From: Chamaea fasciata
Taxonomy: Eukaryota; Chordata; Aves; Passeriformes; Sylviidae
Assembly: GCA_029207755.1 (NCBI GenBank)
Contig: JARCOQ010000006.1
Location: forward strand, 1,098,079-1,162,078
Reading direction: 5' to 3'
DNA: 64,000 bases
Under the pieces are notes generated by a model. The model searched no databases, was not told where the DNA came from, and saw only the letters and a list, made by a program, of their open reading frames with translations. The position numbers and the translations under genes are program-made. Positions within the stretch are counted from its first letter, which is position 1, and every line of letters starts with the position of its first letter. Shown one piece after another: positions 31,961 through 42,386 of this stretch.

Positions 31961-32700
31961 AGGTGGTGTTGGGGTGGGAAGGTTCGTCCTCCTTTTCTTC
32001 CTGGAGCCTGGAAGTGCTCAGAGCCAGGTTGGACTCCAGGGGCTTGGAGAAGCTTTGGATGATGGAAGGTGTTCCGTGGCAGGGGGTGGAGCTGGGAGGT
32101 CCTCACGGTTCCGTGGTTGTGGGACACATCCAGGAGCTCCGTAGGGAAGGTTCTCCAGAGGTTATCCACCTTCCACTATCCAAAGTTTCTCCGAGCCCCT
32201 GTAGCTCCGTGGTGATCTCCAGAGGTTCCCTCCGTCCATGAGAGATGTGAGGATGGAGGGAACCTCTGGAGATCACCACGGAGCTACAGGGGCTCGGAGA
32301 AGCTTTGGAGGATGGAAGGTGTCCCGGGGCAGGGGGTGGAGCTGGGAGGTCCTCAGGGTTCCTTCCAACCCAAGCCGTGGTTCCTTGGTTGGAGCCAAGG
32401 TTCCGTGGTTCTGGGGCACATCCAGGAGCTCCATGGGGAAGGTGTCCTCATCCTCACAGCCCCACCATGGATGGAGGGAACCTCTGGAGATCACCAGGGG
32501 CTTGGAGAAGCTTTGGATGATGGAAGGTGTCCCGGGGCAGAGGGTGGAGCTGGGTGGTCCTCAGGGTTCCGTGGTTGTGTGGCACATCCAGGAGCTCCGT
32601 AGGGAAGGTGTCCCCATCCTCACATCTCTCATGGATGGAGGGAACCTCTGGAGATCACCACGGAGCTACAGGGGTTTCCCAGGCCTGTGTCCCGTTGGGA
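31961..32700. repeat. Three direct repeats of about 210-250 bp with internal inversion
   Basis: Copies begin with GGGGCTTGGAGAAGCTTTGG-like sequence at about 32039, 32289 and 32497. They share ATGGAAGGTGT, GGTGGAGCTGGG, CACATCCAGGAGCTCC and GGAACCTCTGGAGATCACC. An inverted segment of the same unit at 32167-32237 creates a long hairpin with 32251-32321. Confidence 0.9.
32167..32321. repeat. Near-perfect inverted repeat, 71-bp arms, 13-nt loop
   Basis: Arms 32167-32237 and 32251-32321 pair around centre 32244. By eye about five mismatches are present. Within the arms TGTAGCTCCGTGGTGATCTC pairs with its exact complement. The loop is ATGAGAGATGTGA. The same inner sequence recurs without an inverted partner at 32614-32672. 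Confidence 0.92.
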
Positions 32701-33059
32701 TGGAGCTCCACAGCTTCTCTGGGCAGCCTGTCCCATGAGGTGGATCATCCTCCCGGGGCGGGGGGGAGAAAAGGGGTTTTCCTGGGAATTTCCATGGGAA
32801 TTCCTGTATTTCAGTTTGTCCTGAGGTCGGGGTCTGGCTCTGCCTCCTCAGCTTCACCCCTTTTGGTGCCCCATTCATGGTGAGAAGGTCCCTCAGAGCA
32901 GTGGAGATGTCCCAGGAGGAGCTGGAGGTGGCCCTGGTTCCTCTTTTGGTGTCCCATCCACAATGAGGTCCCTCAGAGTGGTAGAGGTGTCCCAGGAGGG
33001 TGTGGCCGTGTCCCAGGAGGTTCTGGCCGTGTCCCAGGAGGTTCTGGCCGTGTCCCTGG
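32701..33059. other. Intronic sequence with short local duplications
   Basis: 32885-33060 repeats AGGTCCCTCAGAG and GTGTCCCAGGAGG several times. Nothing else recognised. Confidence 0.5.
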
Positions 33060-33555
33060 CTGGAGTTTGGTCCAGCTGGCCCTGGTGACCTCAGAGGCGT
33101 CTCCCACCCGAGTTGTCCCCGTGCTCCTGGGACTCCCAGTCCCCGTCCAGCCCCTCCAGGATCCTGTGGTCAGCCTGGCCACCCTGACCCTGCGCTGGGC
33201 CGGCTCCACGTCGTCCCCCGGCCTGGCCGTGGACGTCCCCGCGGTGTCCTGGCCTTGGGGACACGTGGGGTGTGGCGGGGGCCGGGGGTGCTGCTGGCGG
33301 TGGGAACGGCCGGCGGCCCGTGCCGGCGTCACGCGTGGCCCGCGTCACCTCCTGGGCCAGCCTGGCCTGGGGCGCGGCCACCTGCGGGGGACGCAGGGTG
33401 AGGGAGGGTGGCCCTGGCTGCGGTCACTGCTCCTGGCCCGGGGGAGGTCTTTGGGGACATCTCCGGGGGTCTCCCGAGGGCTCCTGGTGGCTGCCGGTGT
33501 CCCACGGGGAGCAGAGGGGCTGGGTGGCCCTGGGGGGGACACCGGCCCTGTGTCC
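33060..33555. other. GC- and CpG-rich stretch
   Basis: Dense CpG (CACGTCGTCCCCCGG at 33208, GGCGTCACGCGTGGCCCGCG at 33323-33342). Open frames exist on both strands but no splice-flanked, family-recognisable peptide was found. It could be a small CpG island or simply unmethylated GC-rich intron. Confidence 0.4.
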
Positions 33556-33800
33556 CACCCGCCATTCCCTGTGTCCCACCTGTGGTTGTTTTCCGTGTCT
33601 CACCTGTGGTTTGTTCCCTGTGTCCCACCTGCCATTCCCTGTGTCCCACCTGTGGTTGTTTTCCGTGTCTCACCTGTGGTTTGTTCCCTGTGTCCCACCT
33701 GTGATTGTCAGTGTCTCACCTGTGATTGTCAATGTCCCACCCGTTATTCCCTGTGTCCCATCCATGATTCCCCGTGTCCCACCCCCAAGGCAGGAGGAGC
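33556..33800. repeat. About 17-36-bp degenerate repeat
   Basis: TGTGTCCCACCTG alternates with TGGTTGTTTTCC, CCATTCCC and TGATTGTCAGTG modules. A block of about 70 bp is duplicated (33570-33640 and 33640-33700). Confidence 0.85.
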
Positions 33801-33867
33801 CGTGGGAAACAGTCCTTGACCCATCCCATTCCCATTCCCATCCCAGCCCATCCATGTTTAGGGTGAC

Positions 33868-34278
33868 TTTCCCCCATCCCAGGTTTTTCCAAATCCATCC
33901 CACCTGGCCTTGGACACTGCCAGGGATCCAGGGATTCTTTGGGAATTGCTGTCCAAGATCCCAGCCCAATGTCCCCTTTCCCAGTGGGAAGCCATTCCCT
34001 GTGTCCTGTCCCTCCAGGCCTTGGCCCCAGCCCCTCTCCAGCTCTCCTGGAGCCCCTTTGGGGACTCTGAGCATTCCCTGGAGTTTTCCCTTCTCCAGGG
34101 GAACATTCCCAGCTCTCCCAGCCTGGCTCCAGAGCAGCTCCAGGATTTGCTGCAGCAGCTCCAGCTCCTCCTGAAGTTTGGATCCGGGAGCTGGGGCGGC
34201 TCTGCAGGTGGGGAATCACCTCGGGGCCCACAGGGGACACAATTCCCACCTTTCCTTTGGGATCTGGGCTGGGCCATC
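33868..34278 (-). mobile_element. CR1 LINE 3' portion, young copy
   Basis: Reversed CR1 with AGTGGGAAGCCATTCCCTGT. It extends further than most copies: CCAGAGCAGCTCCAGGATTT, GAAGTTTGGATCCGGGAGCT and CACAATTCCCACCTTTCC. The last 165 bp differ from the copy at 42386 by only a few bases. Confidence 0.88.
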
Positions 34279-35025
34279 CCAGCCTCATCCACAAACATCC
34301 CAAATCCCTCTCCCGGGGCTGCTCTCCATCCCCTTTTCTCCTCCCCCCCTGGATTTGTGCTGGGATTTTTCCCTGACGCCAGTTCCAGACCTTCCACTTG
34401 TTTTTTTTTTTTTTTTTGACTTTCCTGATGTTCCCAGCATCCCTTTGTCCGGAATTTTCTGTTTGGATCATTTTTTTATGGATTATTGCCTCACAAAGGG
34501 GCACAACCCACGCTGGGGAAGGGCTGCTGGGACACGGCTTCTCTCCCCGGACAGAGGGAGCAGCTGGTGCTGGATGTGCTCAGAGCGGGAGGTTTATTGA
34601 CGAGTTTATCCAGTTTTATTTCCTTTTTTATTTTTTTAATCTCCCCCTGTTCTTCCAGGGGAGAACACAGCAGTGAAGATGCAAATGGGATTTTTTCCAT
34701 GATTTTCACGGCAGAGCTGAGGCTCCTGCCTGGGACGGGGATCCAGGGATGCTTTGACCTCACATCATCCAGTGGGAACTTCCCCATTCCGGGATCTTTT
34801 CGGGTCTCTGGGAGCCGAAACCCCCCAGCCCTGAGGAGAAAGGAGAGGATTTGTGTTCTCCCTGCGTTTTCCTTCCTCCTCCCTCTGGACCTGCCCTTCA
34901 TCCTCCTCAGGGGCTCCTCCTGCTTTTCCCCTCGTTGGGAGTTATTCTTTTCCCCTCCTGAGGAGAGCTGGTCACTCTGGCGTCGGATCCTTCCTCGCCC
35001 GTGCGTTCTTAATCCTCTTTTCCTC
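34279..35025. other. Intronic sequence
   Basis: Unique, with an 18-nt T run at 34400-34417. Nothing recognised. It ends at an LTR boundary. Confidence 0.5.
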
Positions 35026-35400
35026 TGTCAGAGCCGGGATTAAATGCTCAGGGGATGGATTTTCGTGCTCAGACTCAGATGTTCATTAATTCTCATCCCT
35101 GTTACGGTCTCACAAGCTGTGAGTTCCGGCTGACGAGGTAGAAAACGGCTCCGTCTCCGTCTCTATTTATGTCCAATTAAGAAATGACACCCGAATTATT
35201 TCTGCTTCTAACCCAACGACCACCCACCCGTGGCCCGCAATGCGGATTTTTCTACCCGGTTACAAAATCCCACCCGGAGCCGTGGAGGAGAAGGTGAGAA
35301 AGAAGAGCTCAGCCTCTGCCCTAAGCCCTCCACCTTGCTTTTTACCTGTCACTACATTCTAAACCCTTAAATTTTAAATTTTCCACCCTGTGATGTCACA
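35026..35400 (-). mobile_element. Retroviral-type solo LTR
   Basis: On the minus strand it begins TGTGACATCACAGGG and ends CCCGGCTCTGACA, with TG...CA termini. It holds a TATA-like CATAAATAG box (+ strand CTATTTATG at 35161) and, further on, TTAATGAACATCTGAG in place of the AATAAA signal. It aligns in order with the + strand element at 62237-62651 (shared CGGGTGTCATTTCTTAATTG-like and AAAAATCCGCATTGCG blocks). No internal gag/pol sequence is adjacent and no clear target-site duplication is seen. Confidence 0.75.
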
Positions 35401-36195
35401 CACTTCTATTCAAGCCACACTTCCATAATTTTATTTCTGTTATTTAATTTTGGGAGCCTTTTCCACGGCCTCAGGTGGAAACGCAGTGTTTGCCTGGGGC
35501 TCAGTGACTGTCAGCACAGAAAATGTGAAATTCTCAGCGCCCAGGGCTCCATCACTTGCCAGGCTCGTGAGGAATTCCCAGCTCTCCTTTCCTGTCTTCC
35601 TTCCCGGAGTTTTCCCATCCCGGCAGGATCCTCCAGGGGTTTTCTGCACGGTGGCCTCATGTAGAAGACCCTGTGGGGCTCGTCCTGGATCTGTTTGTTT
35701 CCCCTGGCAGCTCGTGGCTGATGAAGTTTTAATGGATTTTAAATTTATCATGAAACAGGCACGGGGTGGTGTTTTATTTTTTTTTTTTAATTATTTTTTT
35801 TTTCCGCCGGGAAGGGATTTTTCCCTGGGGAGAGGTGGAGGAGGAAAGCACATCCAGGTGTGTTCAGCCTTGCAGAGGGCACCTGGGATGGGAAGAGATT
35901 AAAAAAAACCCAACCTGGAAACGTTTGGTGGTGGGGATAACCAGGAAATCTCCGTGGACGTCATCACTTTGTGACTCCTCCACACACAACGCCTGGCTCG
36001 GGCAGGGGAGGGAGAGGCCGGAGTGGGAAAGGCTCCAGATCCAAGGATTTGGCTCCTCTGGAGGGATGGCACTGAGGGGAAGGCTGGGTGAAAAAACCCA
36101 GGAGATTTCTGATCCAGGGTTTCAGTCCAGGCTGCTGGGAATGTTCCCTGTGAAAAACCTGGATACTGTGCGCTGAAGGTGTTTTTGAGGGGTGG
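35401..36195. other. Intronic sequence
   Basis: Unique; T-rich patches at 35775-35802. No element recognised. Confidence 0.5.
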
Positions 36196-36640
36196 TGGAG
36201 GCATGGAATGGGTTGGGTGGGAAGGGCCTGAAATCCCATCCCCATCCCCATCCCCATCCTTATCCCTATCCCTATCCCTATCCCATCCCATCCCATCCCA
36301 TCCCATCCCATCCCATCCCATCCCATCCCATCCCATCCCATCCCATCCCATCCCATCCCATCCCATCCCATCCCATCCCATCCACCTCCATTCACGGGCA
36401 GGGACACCTCCCACTGTCCCAGGTGGATCCAGCCTGGCCTTGGGCATTCCCAGGGATCCAGGGGCAGCCCCTGGGAATCTGGGAATTCCAGCCCAGCCCC
36501 TGCCCACCCTCCCAGGCAGGAATTGCTGCCCAAGATCCCAGCCCAATGTCCCCTTTCCCAGTGGGAAGCCATTCCCTGTGTCCTGTCCCTCCAGGCCTTG
36601 GCCCCAGCCCCTCTCCAGCTCTCCTGGAGTCCCTTCAGGT
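36196..36640 (-). mobile_element. CR1 LINE with a pentanucleotide expansion in its tail
   Basis: The + strand starts GCATGGAATGGGTTGGGTGG (reversed CR1 terminus). Where other copies read only CATCCCATCC, this one has (CCCAT)n at 36232-36380, then resumes with GGGCAGGGACACCTCCCACT and the standard CR1 blocks to about 36640. Confidence 0.9.
36232..36380. repeat. (CCCAT)n microsatellite inside CR1
   Basis: First CCCCAT hexamers, then CCTTAT/CCCTAT, then about 20 perfect CCCAT units. G-rich on the minus strand. Confidence 0.97.
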
Positions 36641-37049
36641 ACAGGAAGCTGCTCTGACCCTTTTTTGGATCTTTCTTCTGAAATCCGTGCCCTGATTCCC
36701 TGATTTACTTGGGAATCTCTTGGCCTTTGGAATGCTGGGGCCTGATCCTGGGTAGCTCCGAGTGGGATAAATTGGGGGCTGAGCTTTTCTTTCACTGCAG
36801 CATCTGAAATATTCCACCTTCCCTGGGCGGCCCGGGAGCTCCTCGTCCTTTTCCTCAAGCGGATTTTAGGCCCAGCTCATTCCCGTGGGGAAATCTGAGA
36901 GCAGGGCAGGATGATCAGCGTCGGAGCTGGGGATGCTCAGGTCGCTGAGGAGTTTTCTGCAGGAATGAAGATGATGTGGGAAAGCCTCTTCGTGGCAGGA
37001 GAAAGCTCTGGATCCATGGAGCAGTGACAGGAGAAGGTTCTGGATCCAT
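36641..37049. other. Intronic spacer
   Basis: Unique sequence before the long minisatellite. Nothing recognised. Confidence 0.5.
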
Positions 37050-39245
37050 GGAGCAGTGACAGGAGCAGGCTCTGGATGTGTCCCTGGAGCAGGGACAGGA
37101 GCAGGCTCTGGGAGCTCTGGATGTGTCCCTGGAGCAGGGACAGGAGCAGGCTCTGGATGTGTCCCTGGAGCAGTGACAGGAGCAGGCTCTGGGAGCTCTG
37201 GATGTGTCCCTGGCGCAGGGACAGGAGCAGGCTCTGGGAGCTCTGGATGTGTCCCTGGAGCAGGGACAGGAGCAGACTCTGGATGTGTCCCTGGGAAGGG
37301 ACAGGAGCAGGCTCTGGGAGCTCTGGATGTGTCCCTGGAGCAGTGACAGGAGCAGGCTCTGGGAGCTCTGGATGTGTCCCTGGAGCAGTGACAGGAGCAG
37401 GCTCTGGGAGCTCTGGATGTGTCCCTGGAGCAGGGACAGGAGCAGGCTCTGGGAGCTCTGGATGTGCCCCTGGAGCAGGGACAGGAGCAGGCTCTGGGAG
37501 CTCTGGATGTGCCCCTGGAGCAGGGACAGGAGCAGACTCTGGATGTGTCCCTGGAGCAGGGACAGGAGCAGGCTCTGGGAGCTCTGGATGTGTCCCTGGA
37601 GCAGTGACAGGAGCAGACTCTGGATGTGTCCCTGGAGCAGTGACAGGAGCAGGCTCTGGGAGCTCTGGATGTGTCCCTGGAGCAGGGACAGGAGCAGGCT
37701 CTGGATGTGTCCCTGGAGCAGTGACAGGAGCAGGCTCTGGGAGCTCTGGATGTGTCCCTGGAGCAGGGACAGGAGCAGGTTCTGGATGTGTCCCTGGAGC
37801 AGGGACAGGAGCAGACTCTGGATGTGTCCCTGGACCAGGGACAGGAGCAGGCTCTGGATGTGTCCCTGGAGCAGGGACAGGAGCAGACTCTGGATGTGTC
37901 CCTGGAGCAGTGACAGGAGCAGGCTCTGGGAGCTCTGGATGTGTCCCTGGAGCAGGGACAGGAGCAGACTCTGGATGTGTCCCTGGAGCAGTGACAGGAG
38001 CAGGCTCTGGGAGCTCTGGATGTGTCCCTGGAGCAGGGACAGGAGCAGGCTCTGGGAGCTCTGGATGTGTCCCTGGAGCAGGGACAGGAGCAGGCTCTGG
38101 GAGCTCTGGATGTGCCCCTGGAGCAGGGACAGGAGAAGGCTCTGGGAGCTCTGGATGTGTCCCTGGAGCAGTGACAGGAGAAGGCTCTGGGAGCTCTGGA
38201 TGTGTCCCTGGAGCAGTGACAGGAGAAGGCTCTGGGAGCTCTGGATGTGTCCCTGGAGCAGGGACAGGAGCAGGCTCTGGGAGCTCTGGATGTGCCCCTG
38301 GAGCAGTGACAGGAGCAGACTCTGGGAGCTCTGGATGTGTCCCTGGAGCAGGGACAGGAGCAGACTCTGGATGTGTCCCTGGAGCAGGGACAGGAGCAGG
38401 CTCTGGGAGCTCTGGATGTGTCCCTGGAGCAGTGACAGGAGCAGACTCTGGATGTGTCCCTGGAGCAGGGACAGGAGCAGGCTCTGGATGTGTCCCTGGA
38501 GCAGGGACAGGCGCAGGCTCTGGGAGCTCTGGATGTGTCCCTGGAGCAGGGACAGGAGCAGGCTCTGGGAGCTCTGGATGTGTCCCTGGAGCAGGGACAG
38601 GAGCAGGCTCTGGGAGCTCTGGATGTGTCCCTGGAGCAGGGACAGGAGCAGGCTCTGGATGTGTCCCTGGAGCAGGGACAGGAGCAGGCTCTGGGAGCTC
38701 TGGATGTGTCCCTGGGAAGGGACAGGAGAAGGCTCTGGGAGCTCTGGATGTGCCCCTGGAGCAGGGACAGGAGCAGGCTCTGGGAGCTCTGGATGTGTCC
38801 CTGGGAAGGGACAGGAGCAGGCTCTGGGAGCTCTGGATGTGTCCCTGGGAAGGGACAGGAGAAGGCTCTGGGAGCTCTGGATGTGTCCCTGGAGCAGGGA
38901 CAGGAGAAGGCTCTGGGAGCTCTGGATGTGTCCCTGGAGCAGGGATAGGAGCAGGCTCTGGGAGCTCTGGATGTGCCCCTGGAGCAGTGACAGGAGCAGG
39001 CTCTGGATGTGTCCCTGGAGCAGTGACAGGAGCAGGCTCTGGGAGCTCTGGATGTGTCCCTGGAGCAGTGACAGGAGCAGGCTCTGGGAGCTCTGGATGT
39101 GTCCCTGGAGCAGTGACAGGAGCAGGCTCTGGGAGCTCTGGATGTGTCCCTGGAGCAGTGACAGGAGCAGGCTCTGGATGTGTCCCTGGAGCAGTGACAG
39201 GAGCAGACTCCGGGTCTGTCCCTGGAGCAGTGGCAGGAGCTGTTC
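37050..39245. repeat. 36/45-bp minisatellite, about 54 units (2.2 kb)
   Basis: Two unit lengths, differing by the 9-bp block GGGAGCTCT, are interspersed: GGATGTGTCCCTGGAGCAGG, GACAGGAGCAGGCTCT with or without the extra block. Point variants (CAGTGACAGG, GAGAAGG, CAGACTC, GTGCCCC) are shared among distant units. A GGGAAGG variant is one base shorter. Stops are nearly absent on both strands, giving open frames of 695-832 codons (37076-39364 +, 36937-39435 -). No splice sites or initiator context suggest translation. Confidence 0.97.
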
Positions 39246-40149
39246 CATTCAGGAACATCTGGATCTCCTCCTGGTCCTGCTCACCCCATAAACTCTGGAG
39301 AAATCCGCTGTTGCTCCACGGGTGTTTTTTTTTCAGCCGGAAACAAAATGGAAAATGGGGATAAGGAGCAGATCTTCCCCTGGTCCCCGCTGTCACTGCC
39401 CTGCCAGCGATCCTCCGCTGGCTGCTGTCCCTCATGGATAACCCGAGGGGATCATCTGGATTTCGGGAGAAGCTTTGTTCCTGTGCTTTTCCAACCCTCG
39501 GGAGCAGCAGTGGCTGGGAAAACCGGAGCTGTCACCCCGGAGAGCTTTAACATCCCTCTGCCCCAGCCCAGCCCAGCTCTTCCCAAGATTTTTCCCCCCT
39601 CCAGCTGTTCACAAGGGAAAGTTGGAACATCCCAAAACGCCCAAAATCTTGTGGAGCATTGGAGGATTGTCCATTCCTCTTTTGATTCCGGAAAATTGGG
39701 GTGATAGATCCAAACTCGAGGTTTTAAAGGCTTGGCCACGTGTCCAGCGCTGATCCAAGGGATGGGAAATCCAGCTTGGATTTGGGGCAGCGCTCCTGGC
39801 TTGAGCTGATTTGAGGAAAAACTCCTCTGGATGAGCAGAAGAAGGAAATAAATGATCCAGGCTGAATTCCTTGTTAAACCAACTGAGCAGCACCGAGGAC
39901 ACGGAATTTTCATGCTGATATTCCAGGGAAAAAACCATCTCTGCTCGCACTGGAACCTCTGAAACGGGGCTGAGGTGGAATTCCCGTCTTGGATTGCTCG
40001 GGAGATTCGCTGTGGCCGCTTGTGTGTGGTGTGAGGGGTTCCCTCAGCCGGAAAATCCCGAAAATCCCGAAAATCCCCTGGGTTTGGAGGTTTGTGCCTC
40101 CGTACAGGAACTTCCCTGCTGGAGCTTGGCCTGGATTGGGACAGACCAG
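39246..40149. other. Intronic sequence
   Basis: Unique; AAAATCCCG is repeated three times near 40050-40075. No exon or transposon recognised. Confidence 0.5.
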
Positions 40150-40432
40150 ATCAGAAAACAGGGAATGGTGTGAGAAAATCAGGAATGGTGTCAGAAAATT
40201 GGGAATGGTGTCAGAAAATCAGGAATGGTGTCGGAAAATTGGGAATGGTGTCAGAAAATCAGGAATGGTGTCAGAAAATCAGGAATGGTGTTAGAAAGCA
40301 GGGAATGGTGTCAGAAAACAGGGAATGGTGTCAGAAAACAGGGAATGGTGTCAGAAAATCAGGAATGGTGTCAGAAAACAGGGAATGGTGTCAGAAAACA
40401 GGGAATGGTGTCAGAAAACAGGGAATGGTGGC
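40150..40432. repeat. 20-bp minisatellite, about 14 copies
   Basis: Units TCAGAAAATCAGGAATGGTG and TCAGAAAACAGGGAATGGTG in exact 20-bp register. The two types are clustered rather than mixed. Confidence 0.97.
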
Positions 40433-40484
40433 AGTCTGTGCGCCCAGGGGACAGGGACGGGATCAGGGGAGCAGCCTCAGGCCG

Positions 40485-40700
40485 TGCCAGAGGAGGTTTA
40501 GTCTGGAAACTGGGAAGAATTTCCTCATGGAATGGCTGCTCAGGCCTTGGAAGTGCCCAGGGCAGGGCAGGAGTTCCCGTTCCTGGAGGGATTTAAAATC
40601 CAGGTGGATGTGGCACCTGGGGACGTGGGGCCGTGGTGGGACTGGTTGGACTCGATGATCTCGGGAGGTTTTTCCAGCCTCAGTCATTCCATGATTCCGG
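40485..40700 (+). mobile_element. CR1 LINE 3'-end fragment
   Basis: Sense CR1: GAGGAGGTTTAGTCTGGAAA, GAAGAATTTCCTCATGGAA, GGCTGCTCAGGCCTTGG, then GTTGGACTCGATGATCTCG and the tail CAGTCATTCCATGATTCCGG. Confidence 0.85.
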
Positions 40701-41084
40701 AATTTGATCCTGGTGGGCTCTGGCCAGTGGAATCTCCTGTCCCAGGGTGTTCCTTGTGCCCCGAGGATGAGAATTCCCGTCCTCTAGGAATTCCCAGGCC
40801 ACTGCTGTGTCCAGGGCTCCTGCATTTCCTTGGAGAGCTTCTCTCCTTTGTCCCTTCCCAACAAACTCTCGGGATCCTGGAGCTCCTGGATCTGCCGGGT
40901 CTTCTCCCAGTTCCGCTGTCAAAGGTGGAAAAACTCTCCCAAAGACTCATCCCTGGGTTTGTTGTTTTTTTTTTTCCAGAGGTTCAATTCTCAGCAGGGA
41001 AAGGAACTTGGAAGGGGCAACCGCTGTTCCTTTCTCTCCTTGCAGAGCTCCCTGGAATCTGTGGAGATCTGGGAAAAAAGGGGA
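40701..41084. other. Intronic spacer
   Basis: Unique; nothing recognised. Confidence 0.5.
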
Positions 41085-41360
41085 AGTGGGAAAAGGACCA
41101 GGAAAAAGGGAAATGGGAAAAAAAATAAAACCCGGAAAAAGGGAAATGGGGAAAAAAAAACAGGAAAAAGGGAAATGGGAAAAGATCTTGGAACCAGGAA
41201 AAAGGGAAATGGGAAAAGAACCAGGAGAAGGGAAATGGGAAAAGTTCTTGGAACCAGGGAAGAAGGGAAATGGGAAAAGATCTTGGAATGAAGAAAAAGG
41301 GAAATGGGAAAAGATCTTGGAATTAAGAAAAAGGGAAATGGGAAAAGATCTTGGAACCAG
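41085..41360. repeat. Purine-rich minisatellite, about 9 units of 25-37 bp
   Basis: AAAAAGGGAAATGGGAAAAG plus ATCTTGGAACCAGG or a shorter filler. Almost pure A/G on the + strand. Unit length is irregular. Confidence 0.93.
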
Positions 41361-41892
41361 GTCTGCTGGGCGTGATGTCTCTTGAAAGATCATGGAATTT
41401 TTTGGATTTGATGGAAGCTAGGAGTGGGTGGGAGCATCCCTGTGTTTCAGGCATGGAGATCCTGATGTTCTCTCTGTCTCCATCCACGGAATTCCTGCTT
41501 CCCCTTCCCCTCTGCCGGTGCTTGGGAAGGGATGAGGCTCTGGGTGGGTGGAATTCCTCCCAGAGCTGCTCTCTGGGGTCTGCCAGGGCTCCAAAAAGTC
41601 TCTGCGGGCTCCAAAATCCCATTTTTTGGTGGCACAGGGACACCTGGGGCCCTCTGTGTCCTGCAGATTCCAGTTTTCCGTGGGCTCCCTCCGGCTTTGA
41701 AGATCAGAGCTCCTGAGCTGGAGTTTTTTGGGGTTATCCAGGTTTTTGGGAGCCCCAGATTTGGGGCTGATTTGCAGCTCTTGGGGGCTTCGACTCCTCT
41801 GGACCTCAGCGAGTCACTGACGGCAGCTCTGTCACAGTCACGGGAATTCTGTCAGGGACAACGTGGAATTCTGAGCGTTGCTTTCATCTCCG
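41361..41892. other. Intronic sequence
   Basis: Unique; nothing recognised. Confidence 0.5.
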
Positions 41893-42386
41893 TGGAGTCC
41901 TGGAATGGTTTGGGATGGAAGGGACTGTAAAGATCTTCCATGTCTCACCATCCCAGGTGGATCCAACCCGGCCTTGGGCATTCCCAGGGATCCAGGGGCA
42001 GCCCCTGGGAATCTGGGAATTCCAGCCCAGCCCCTCCCCACCTTCCCAGGCAGGAATTGCTGCCCAAGATCCCAGCCCAATGTCCCCTTTCCCAGTGGGA
42101 AGCCATTCCCTGTGTCCTGTCCCTCCAGGCCTTGGCCCCAGCCCCTCTCCAGCTCTCCTGGAGCCCCTTTGGGCACTCTGAGCATTCCCGGGATTTTTCC
42201 CTTCTCCAGGGGAACATTCCCAGCTCTCCCAGCCTGGCTCCAGAGCAGCTCCAGGATTTGCTCCAGCAGCTCCAGCTCCTCCTGAAGTTTGGATCCGGGA
42301 GCTGGGGCAGCTCTGCAGGTGGGGAATCACCCCAGGGCCCACAGGGGACACAATTCCCACCTTTCCTTTGGGATCAGCCCAGGCCA
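41893..42386 (-). mobile_element. CR1 LINE 3' portion, young copy
   Basis: Reversed CR1 from TCCTGGAATGGTTTGGGATG, through CCAGGTGGATCCAACCCGGC and AGTGGGAAGCCATTCCCTGT, to CACAATTCCCACCTTTCC. Closest sibling is 33868-34278. Confidence 0.88.

Noticed and set aside
33067..33819. 250-codon + strand frame in GC-rich DNA
   Set aside because: GC-rich DNA lacks stops by chance; open frames occur on both strands and no family was recognised. Kept only as a CpG-rich stretch.
36937..39435. Very long open frames (695-832 codons) on both strands over the 36/45-bp array
   Set aside because: They exist only because unit lengths are multiples of nine without stops. All frames are open, a one-base-short unit does not interrupt them, and there is no domain or splice context.
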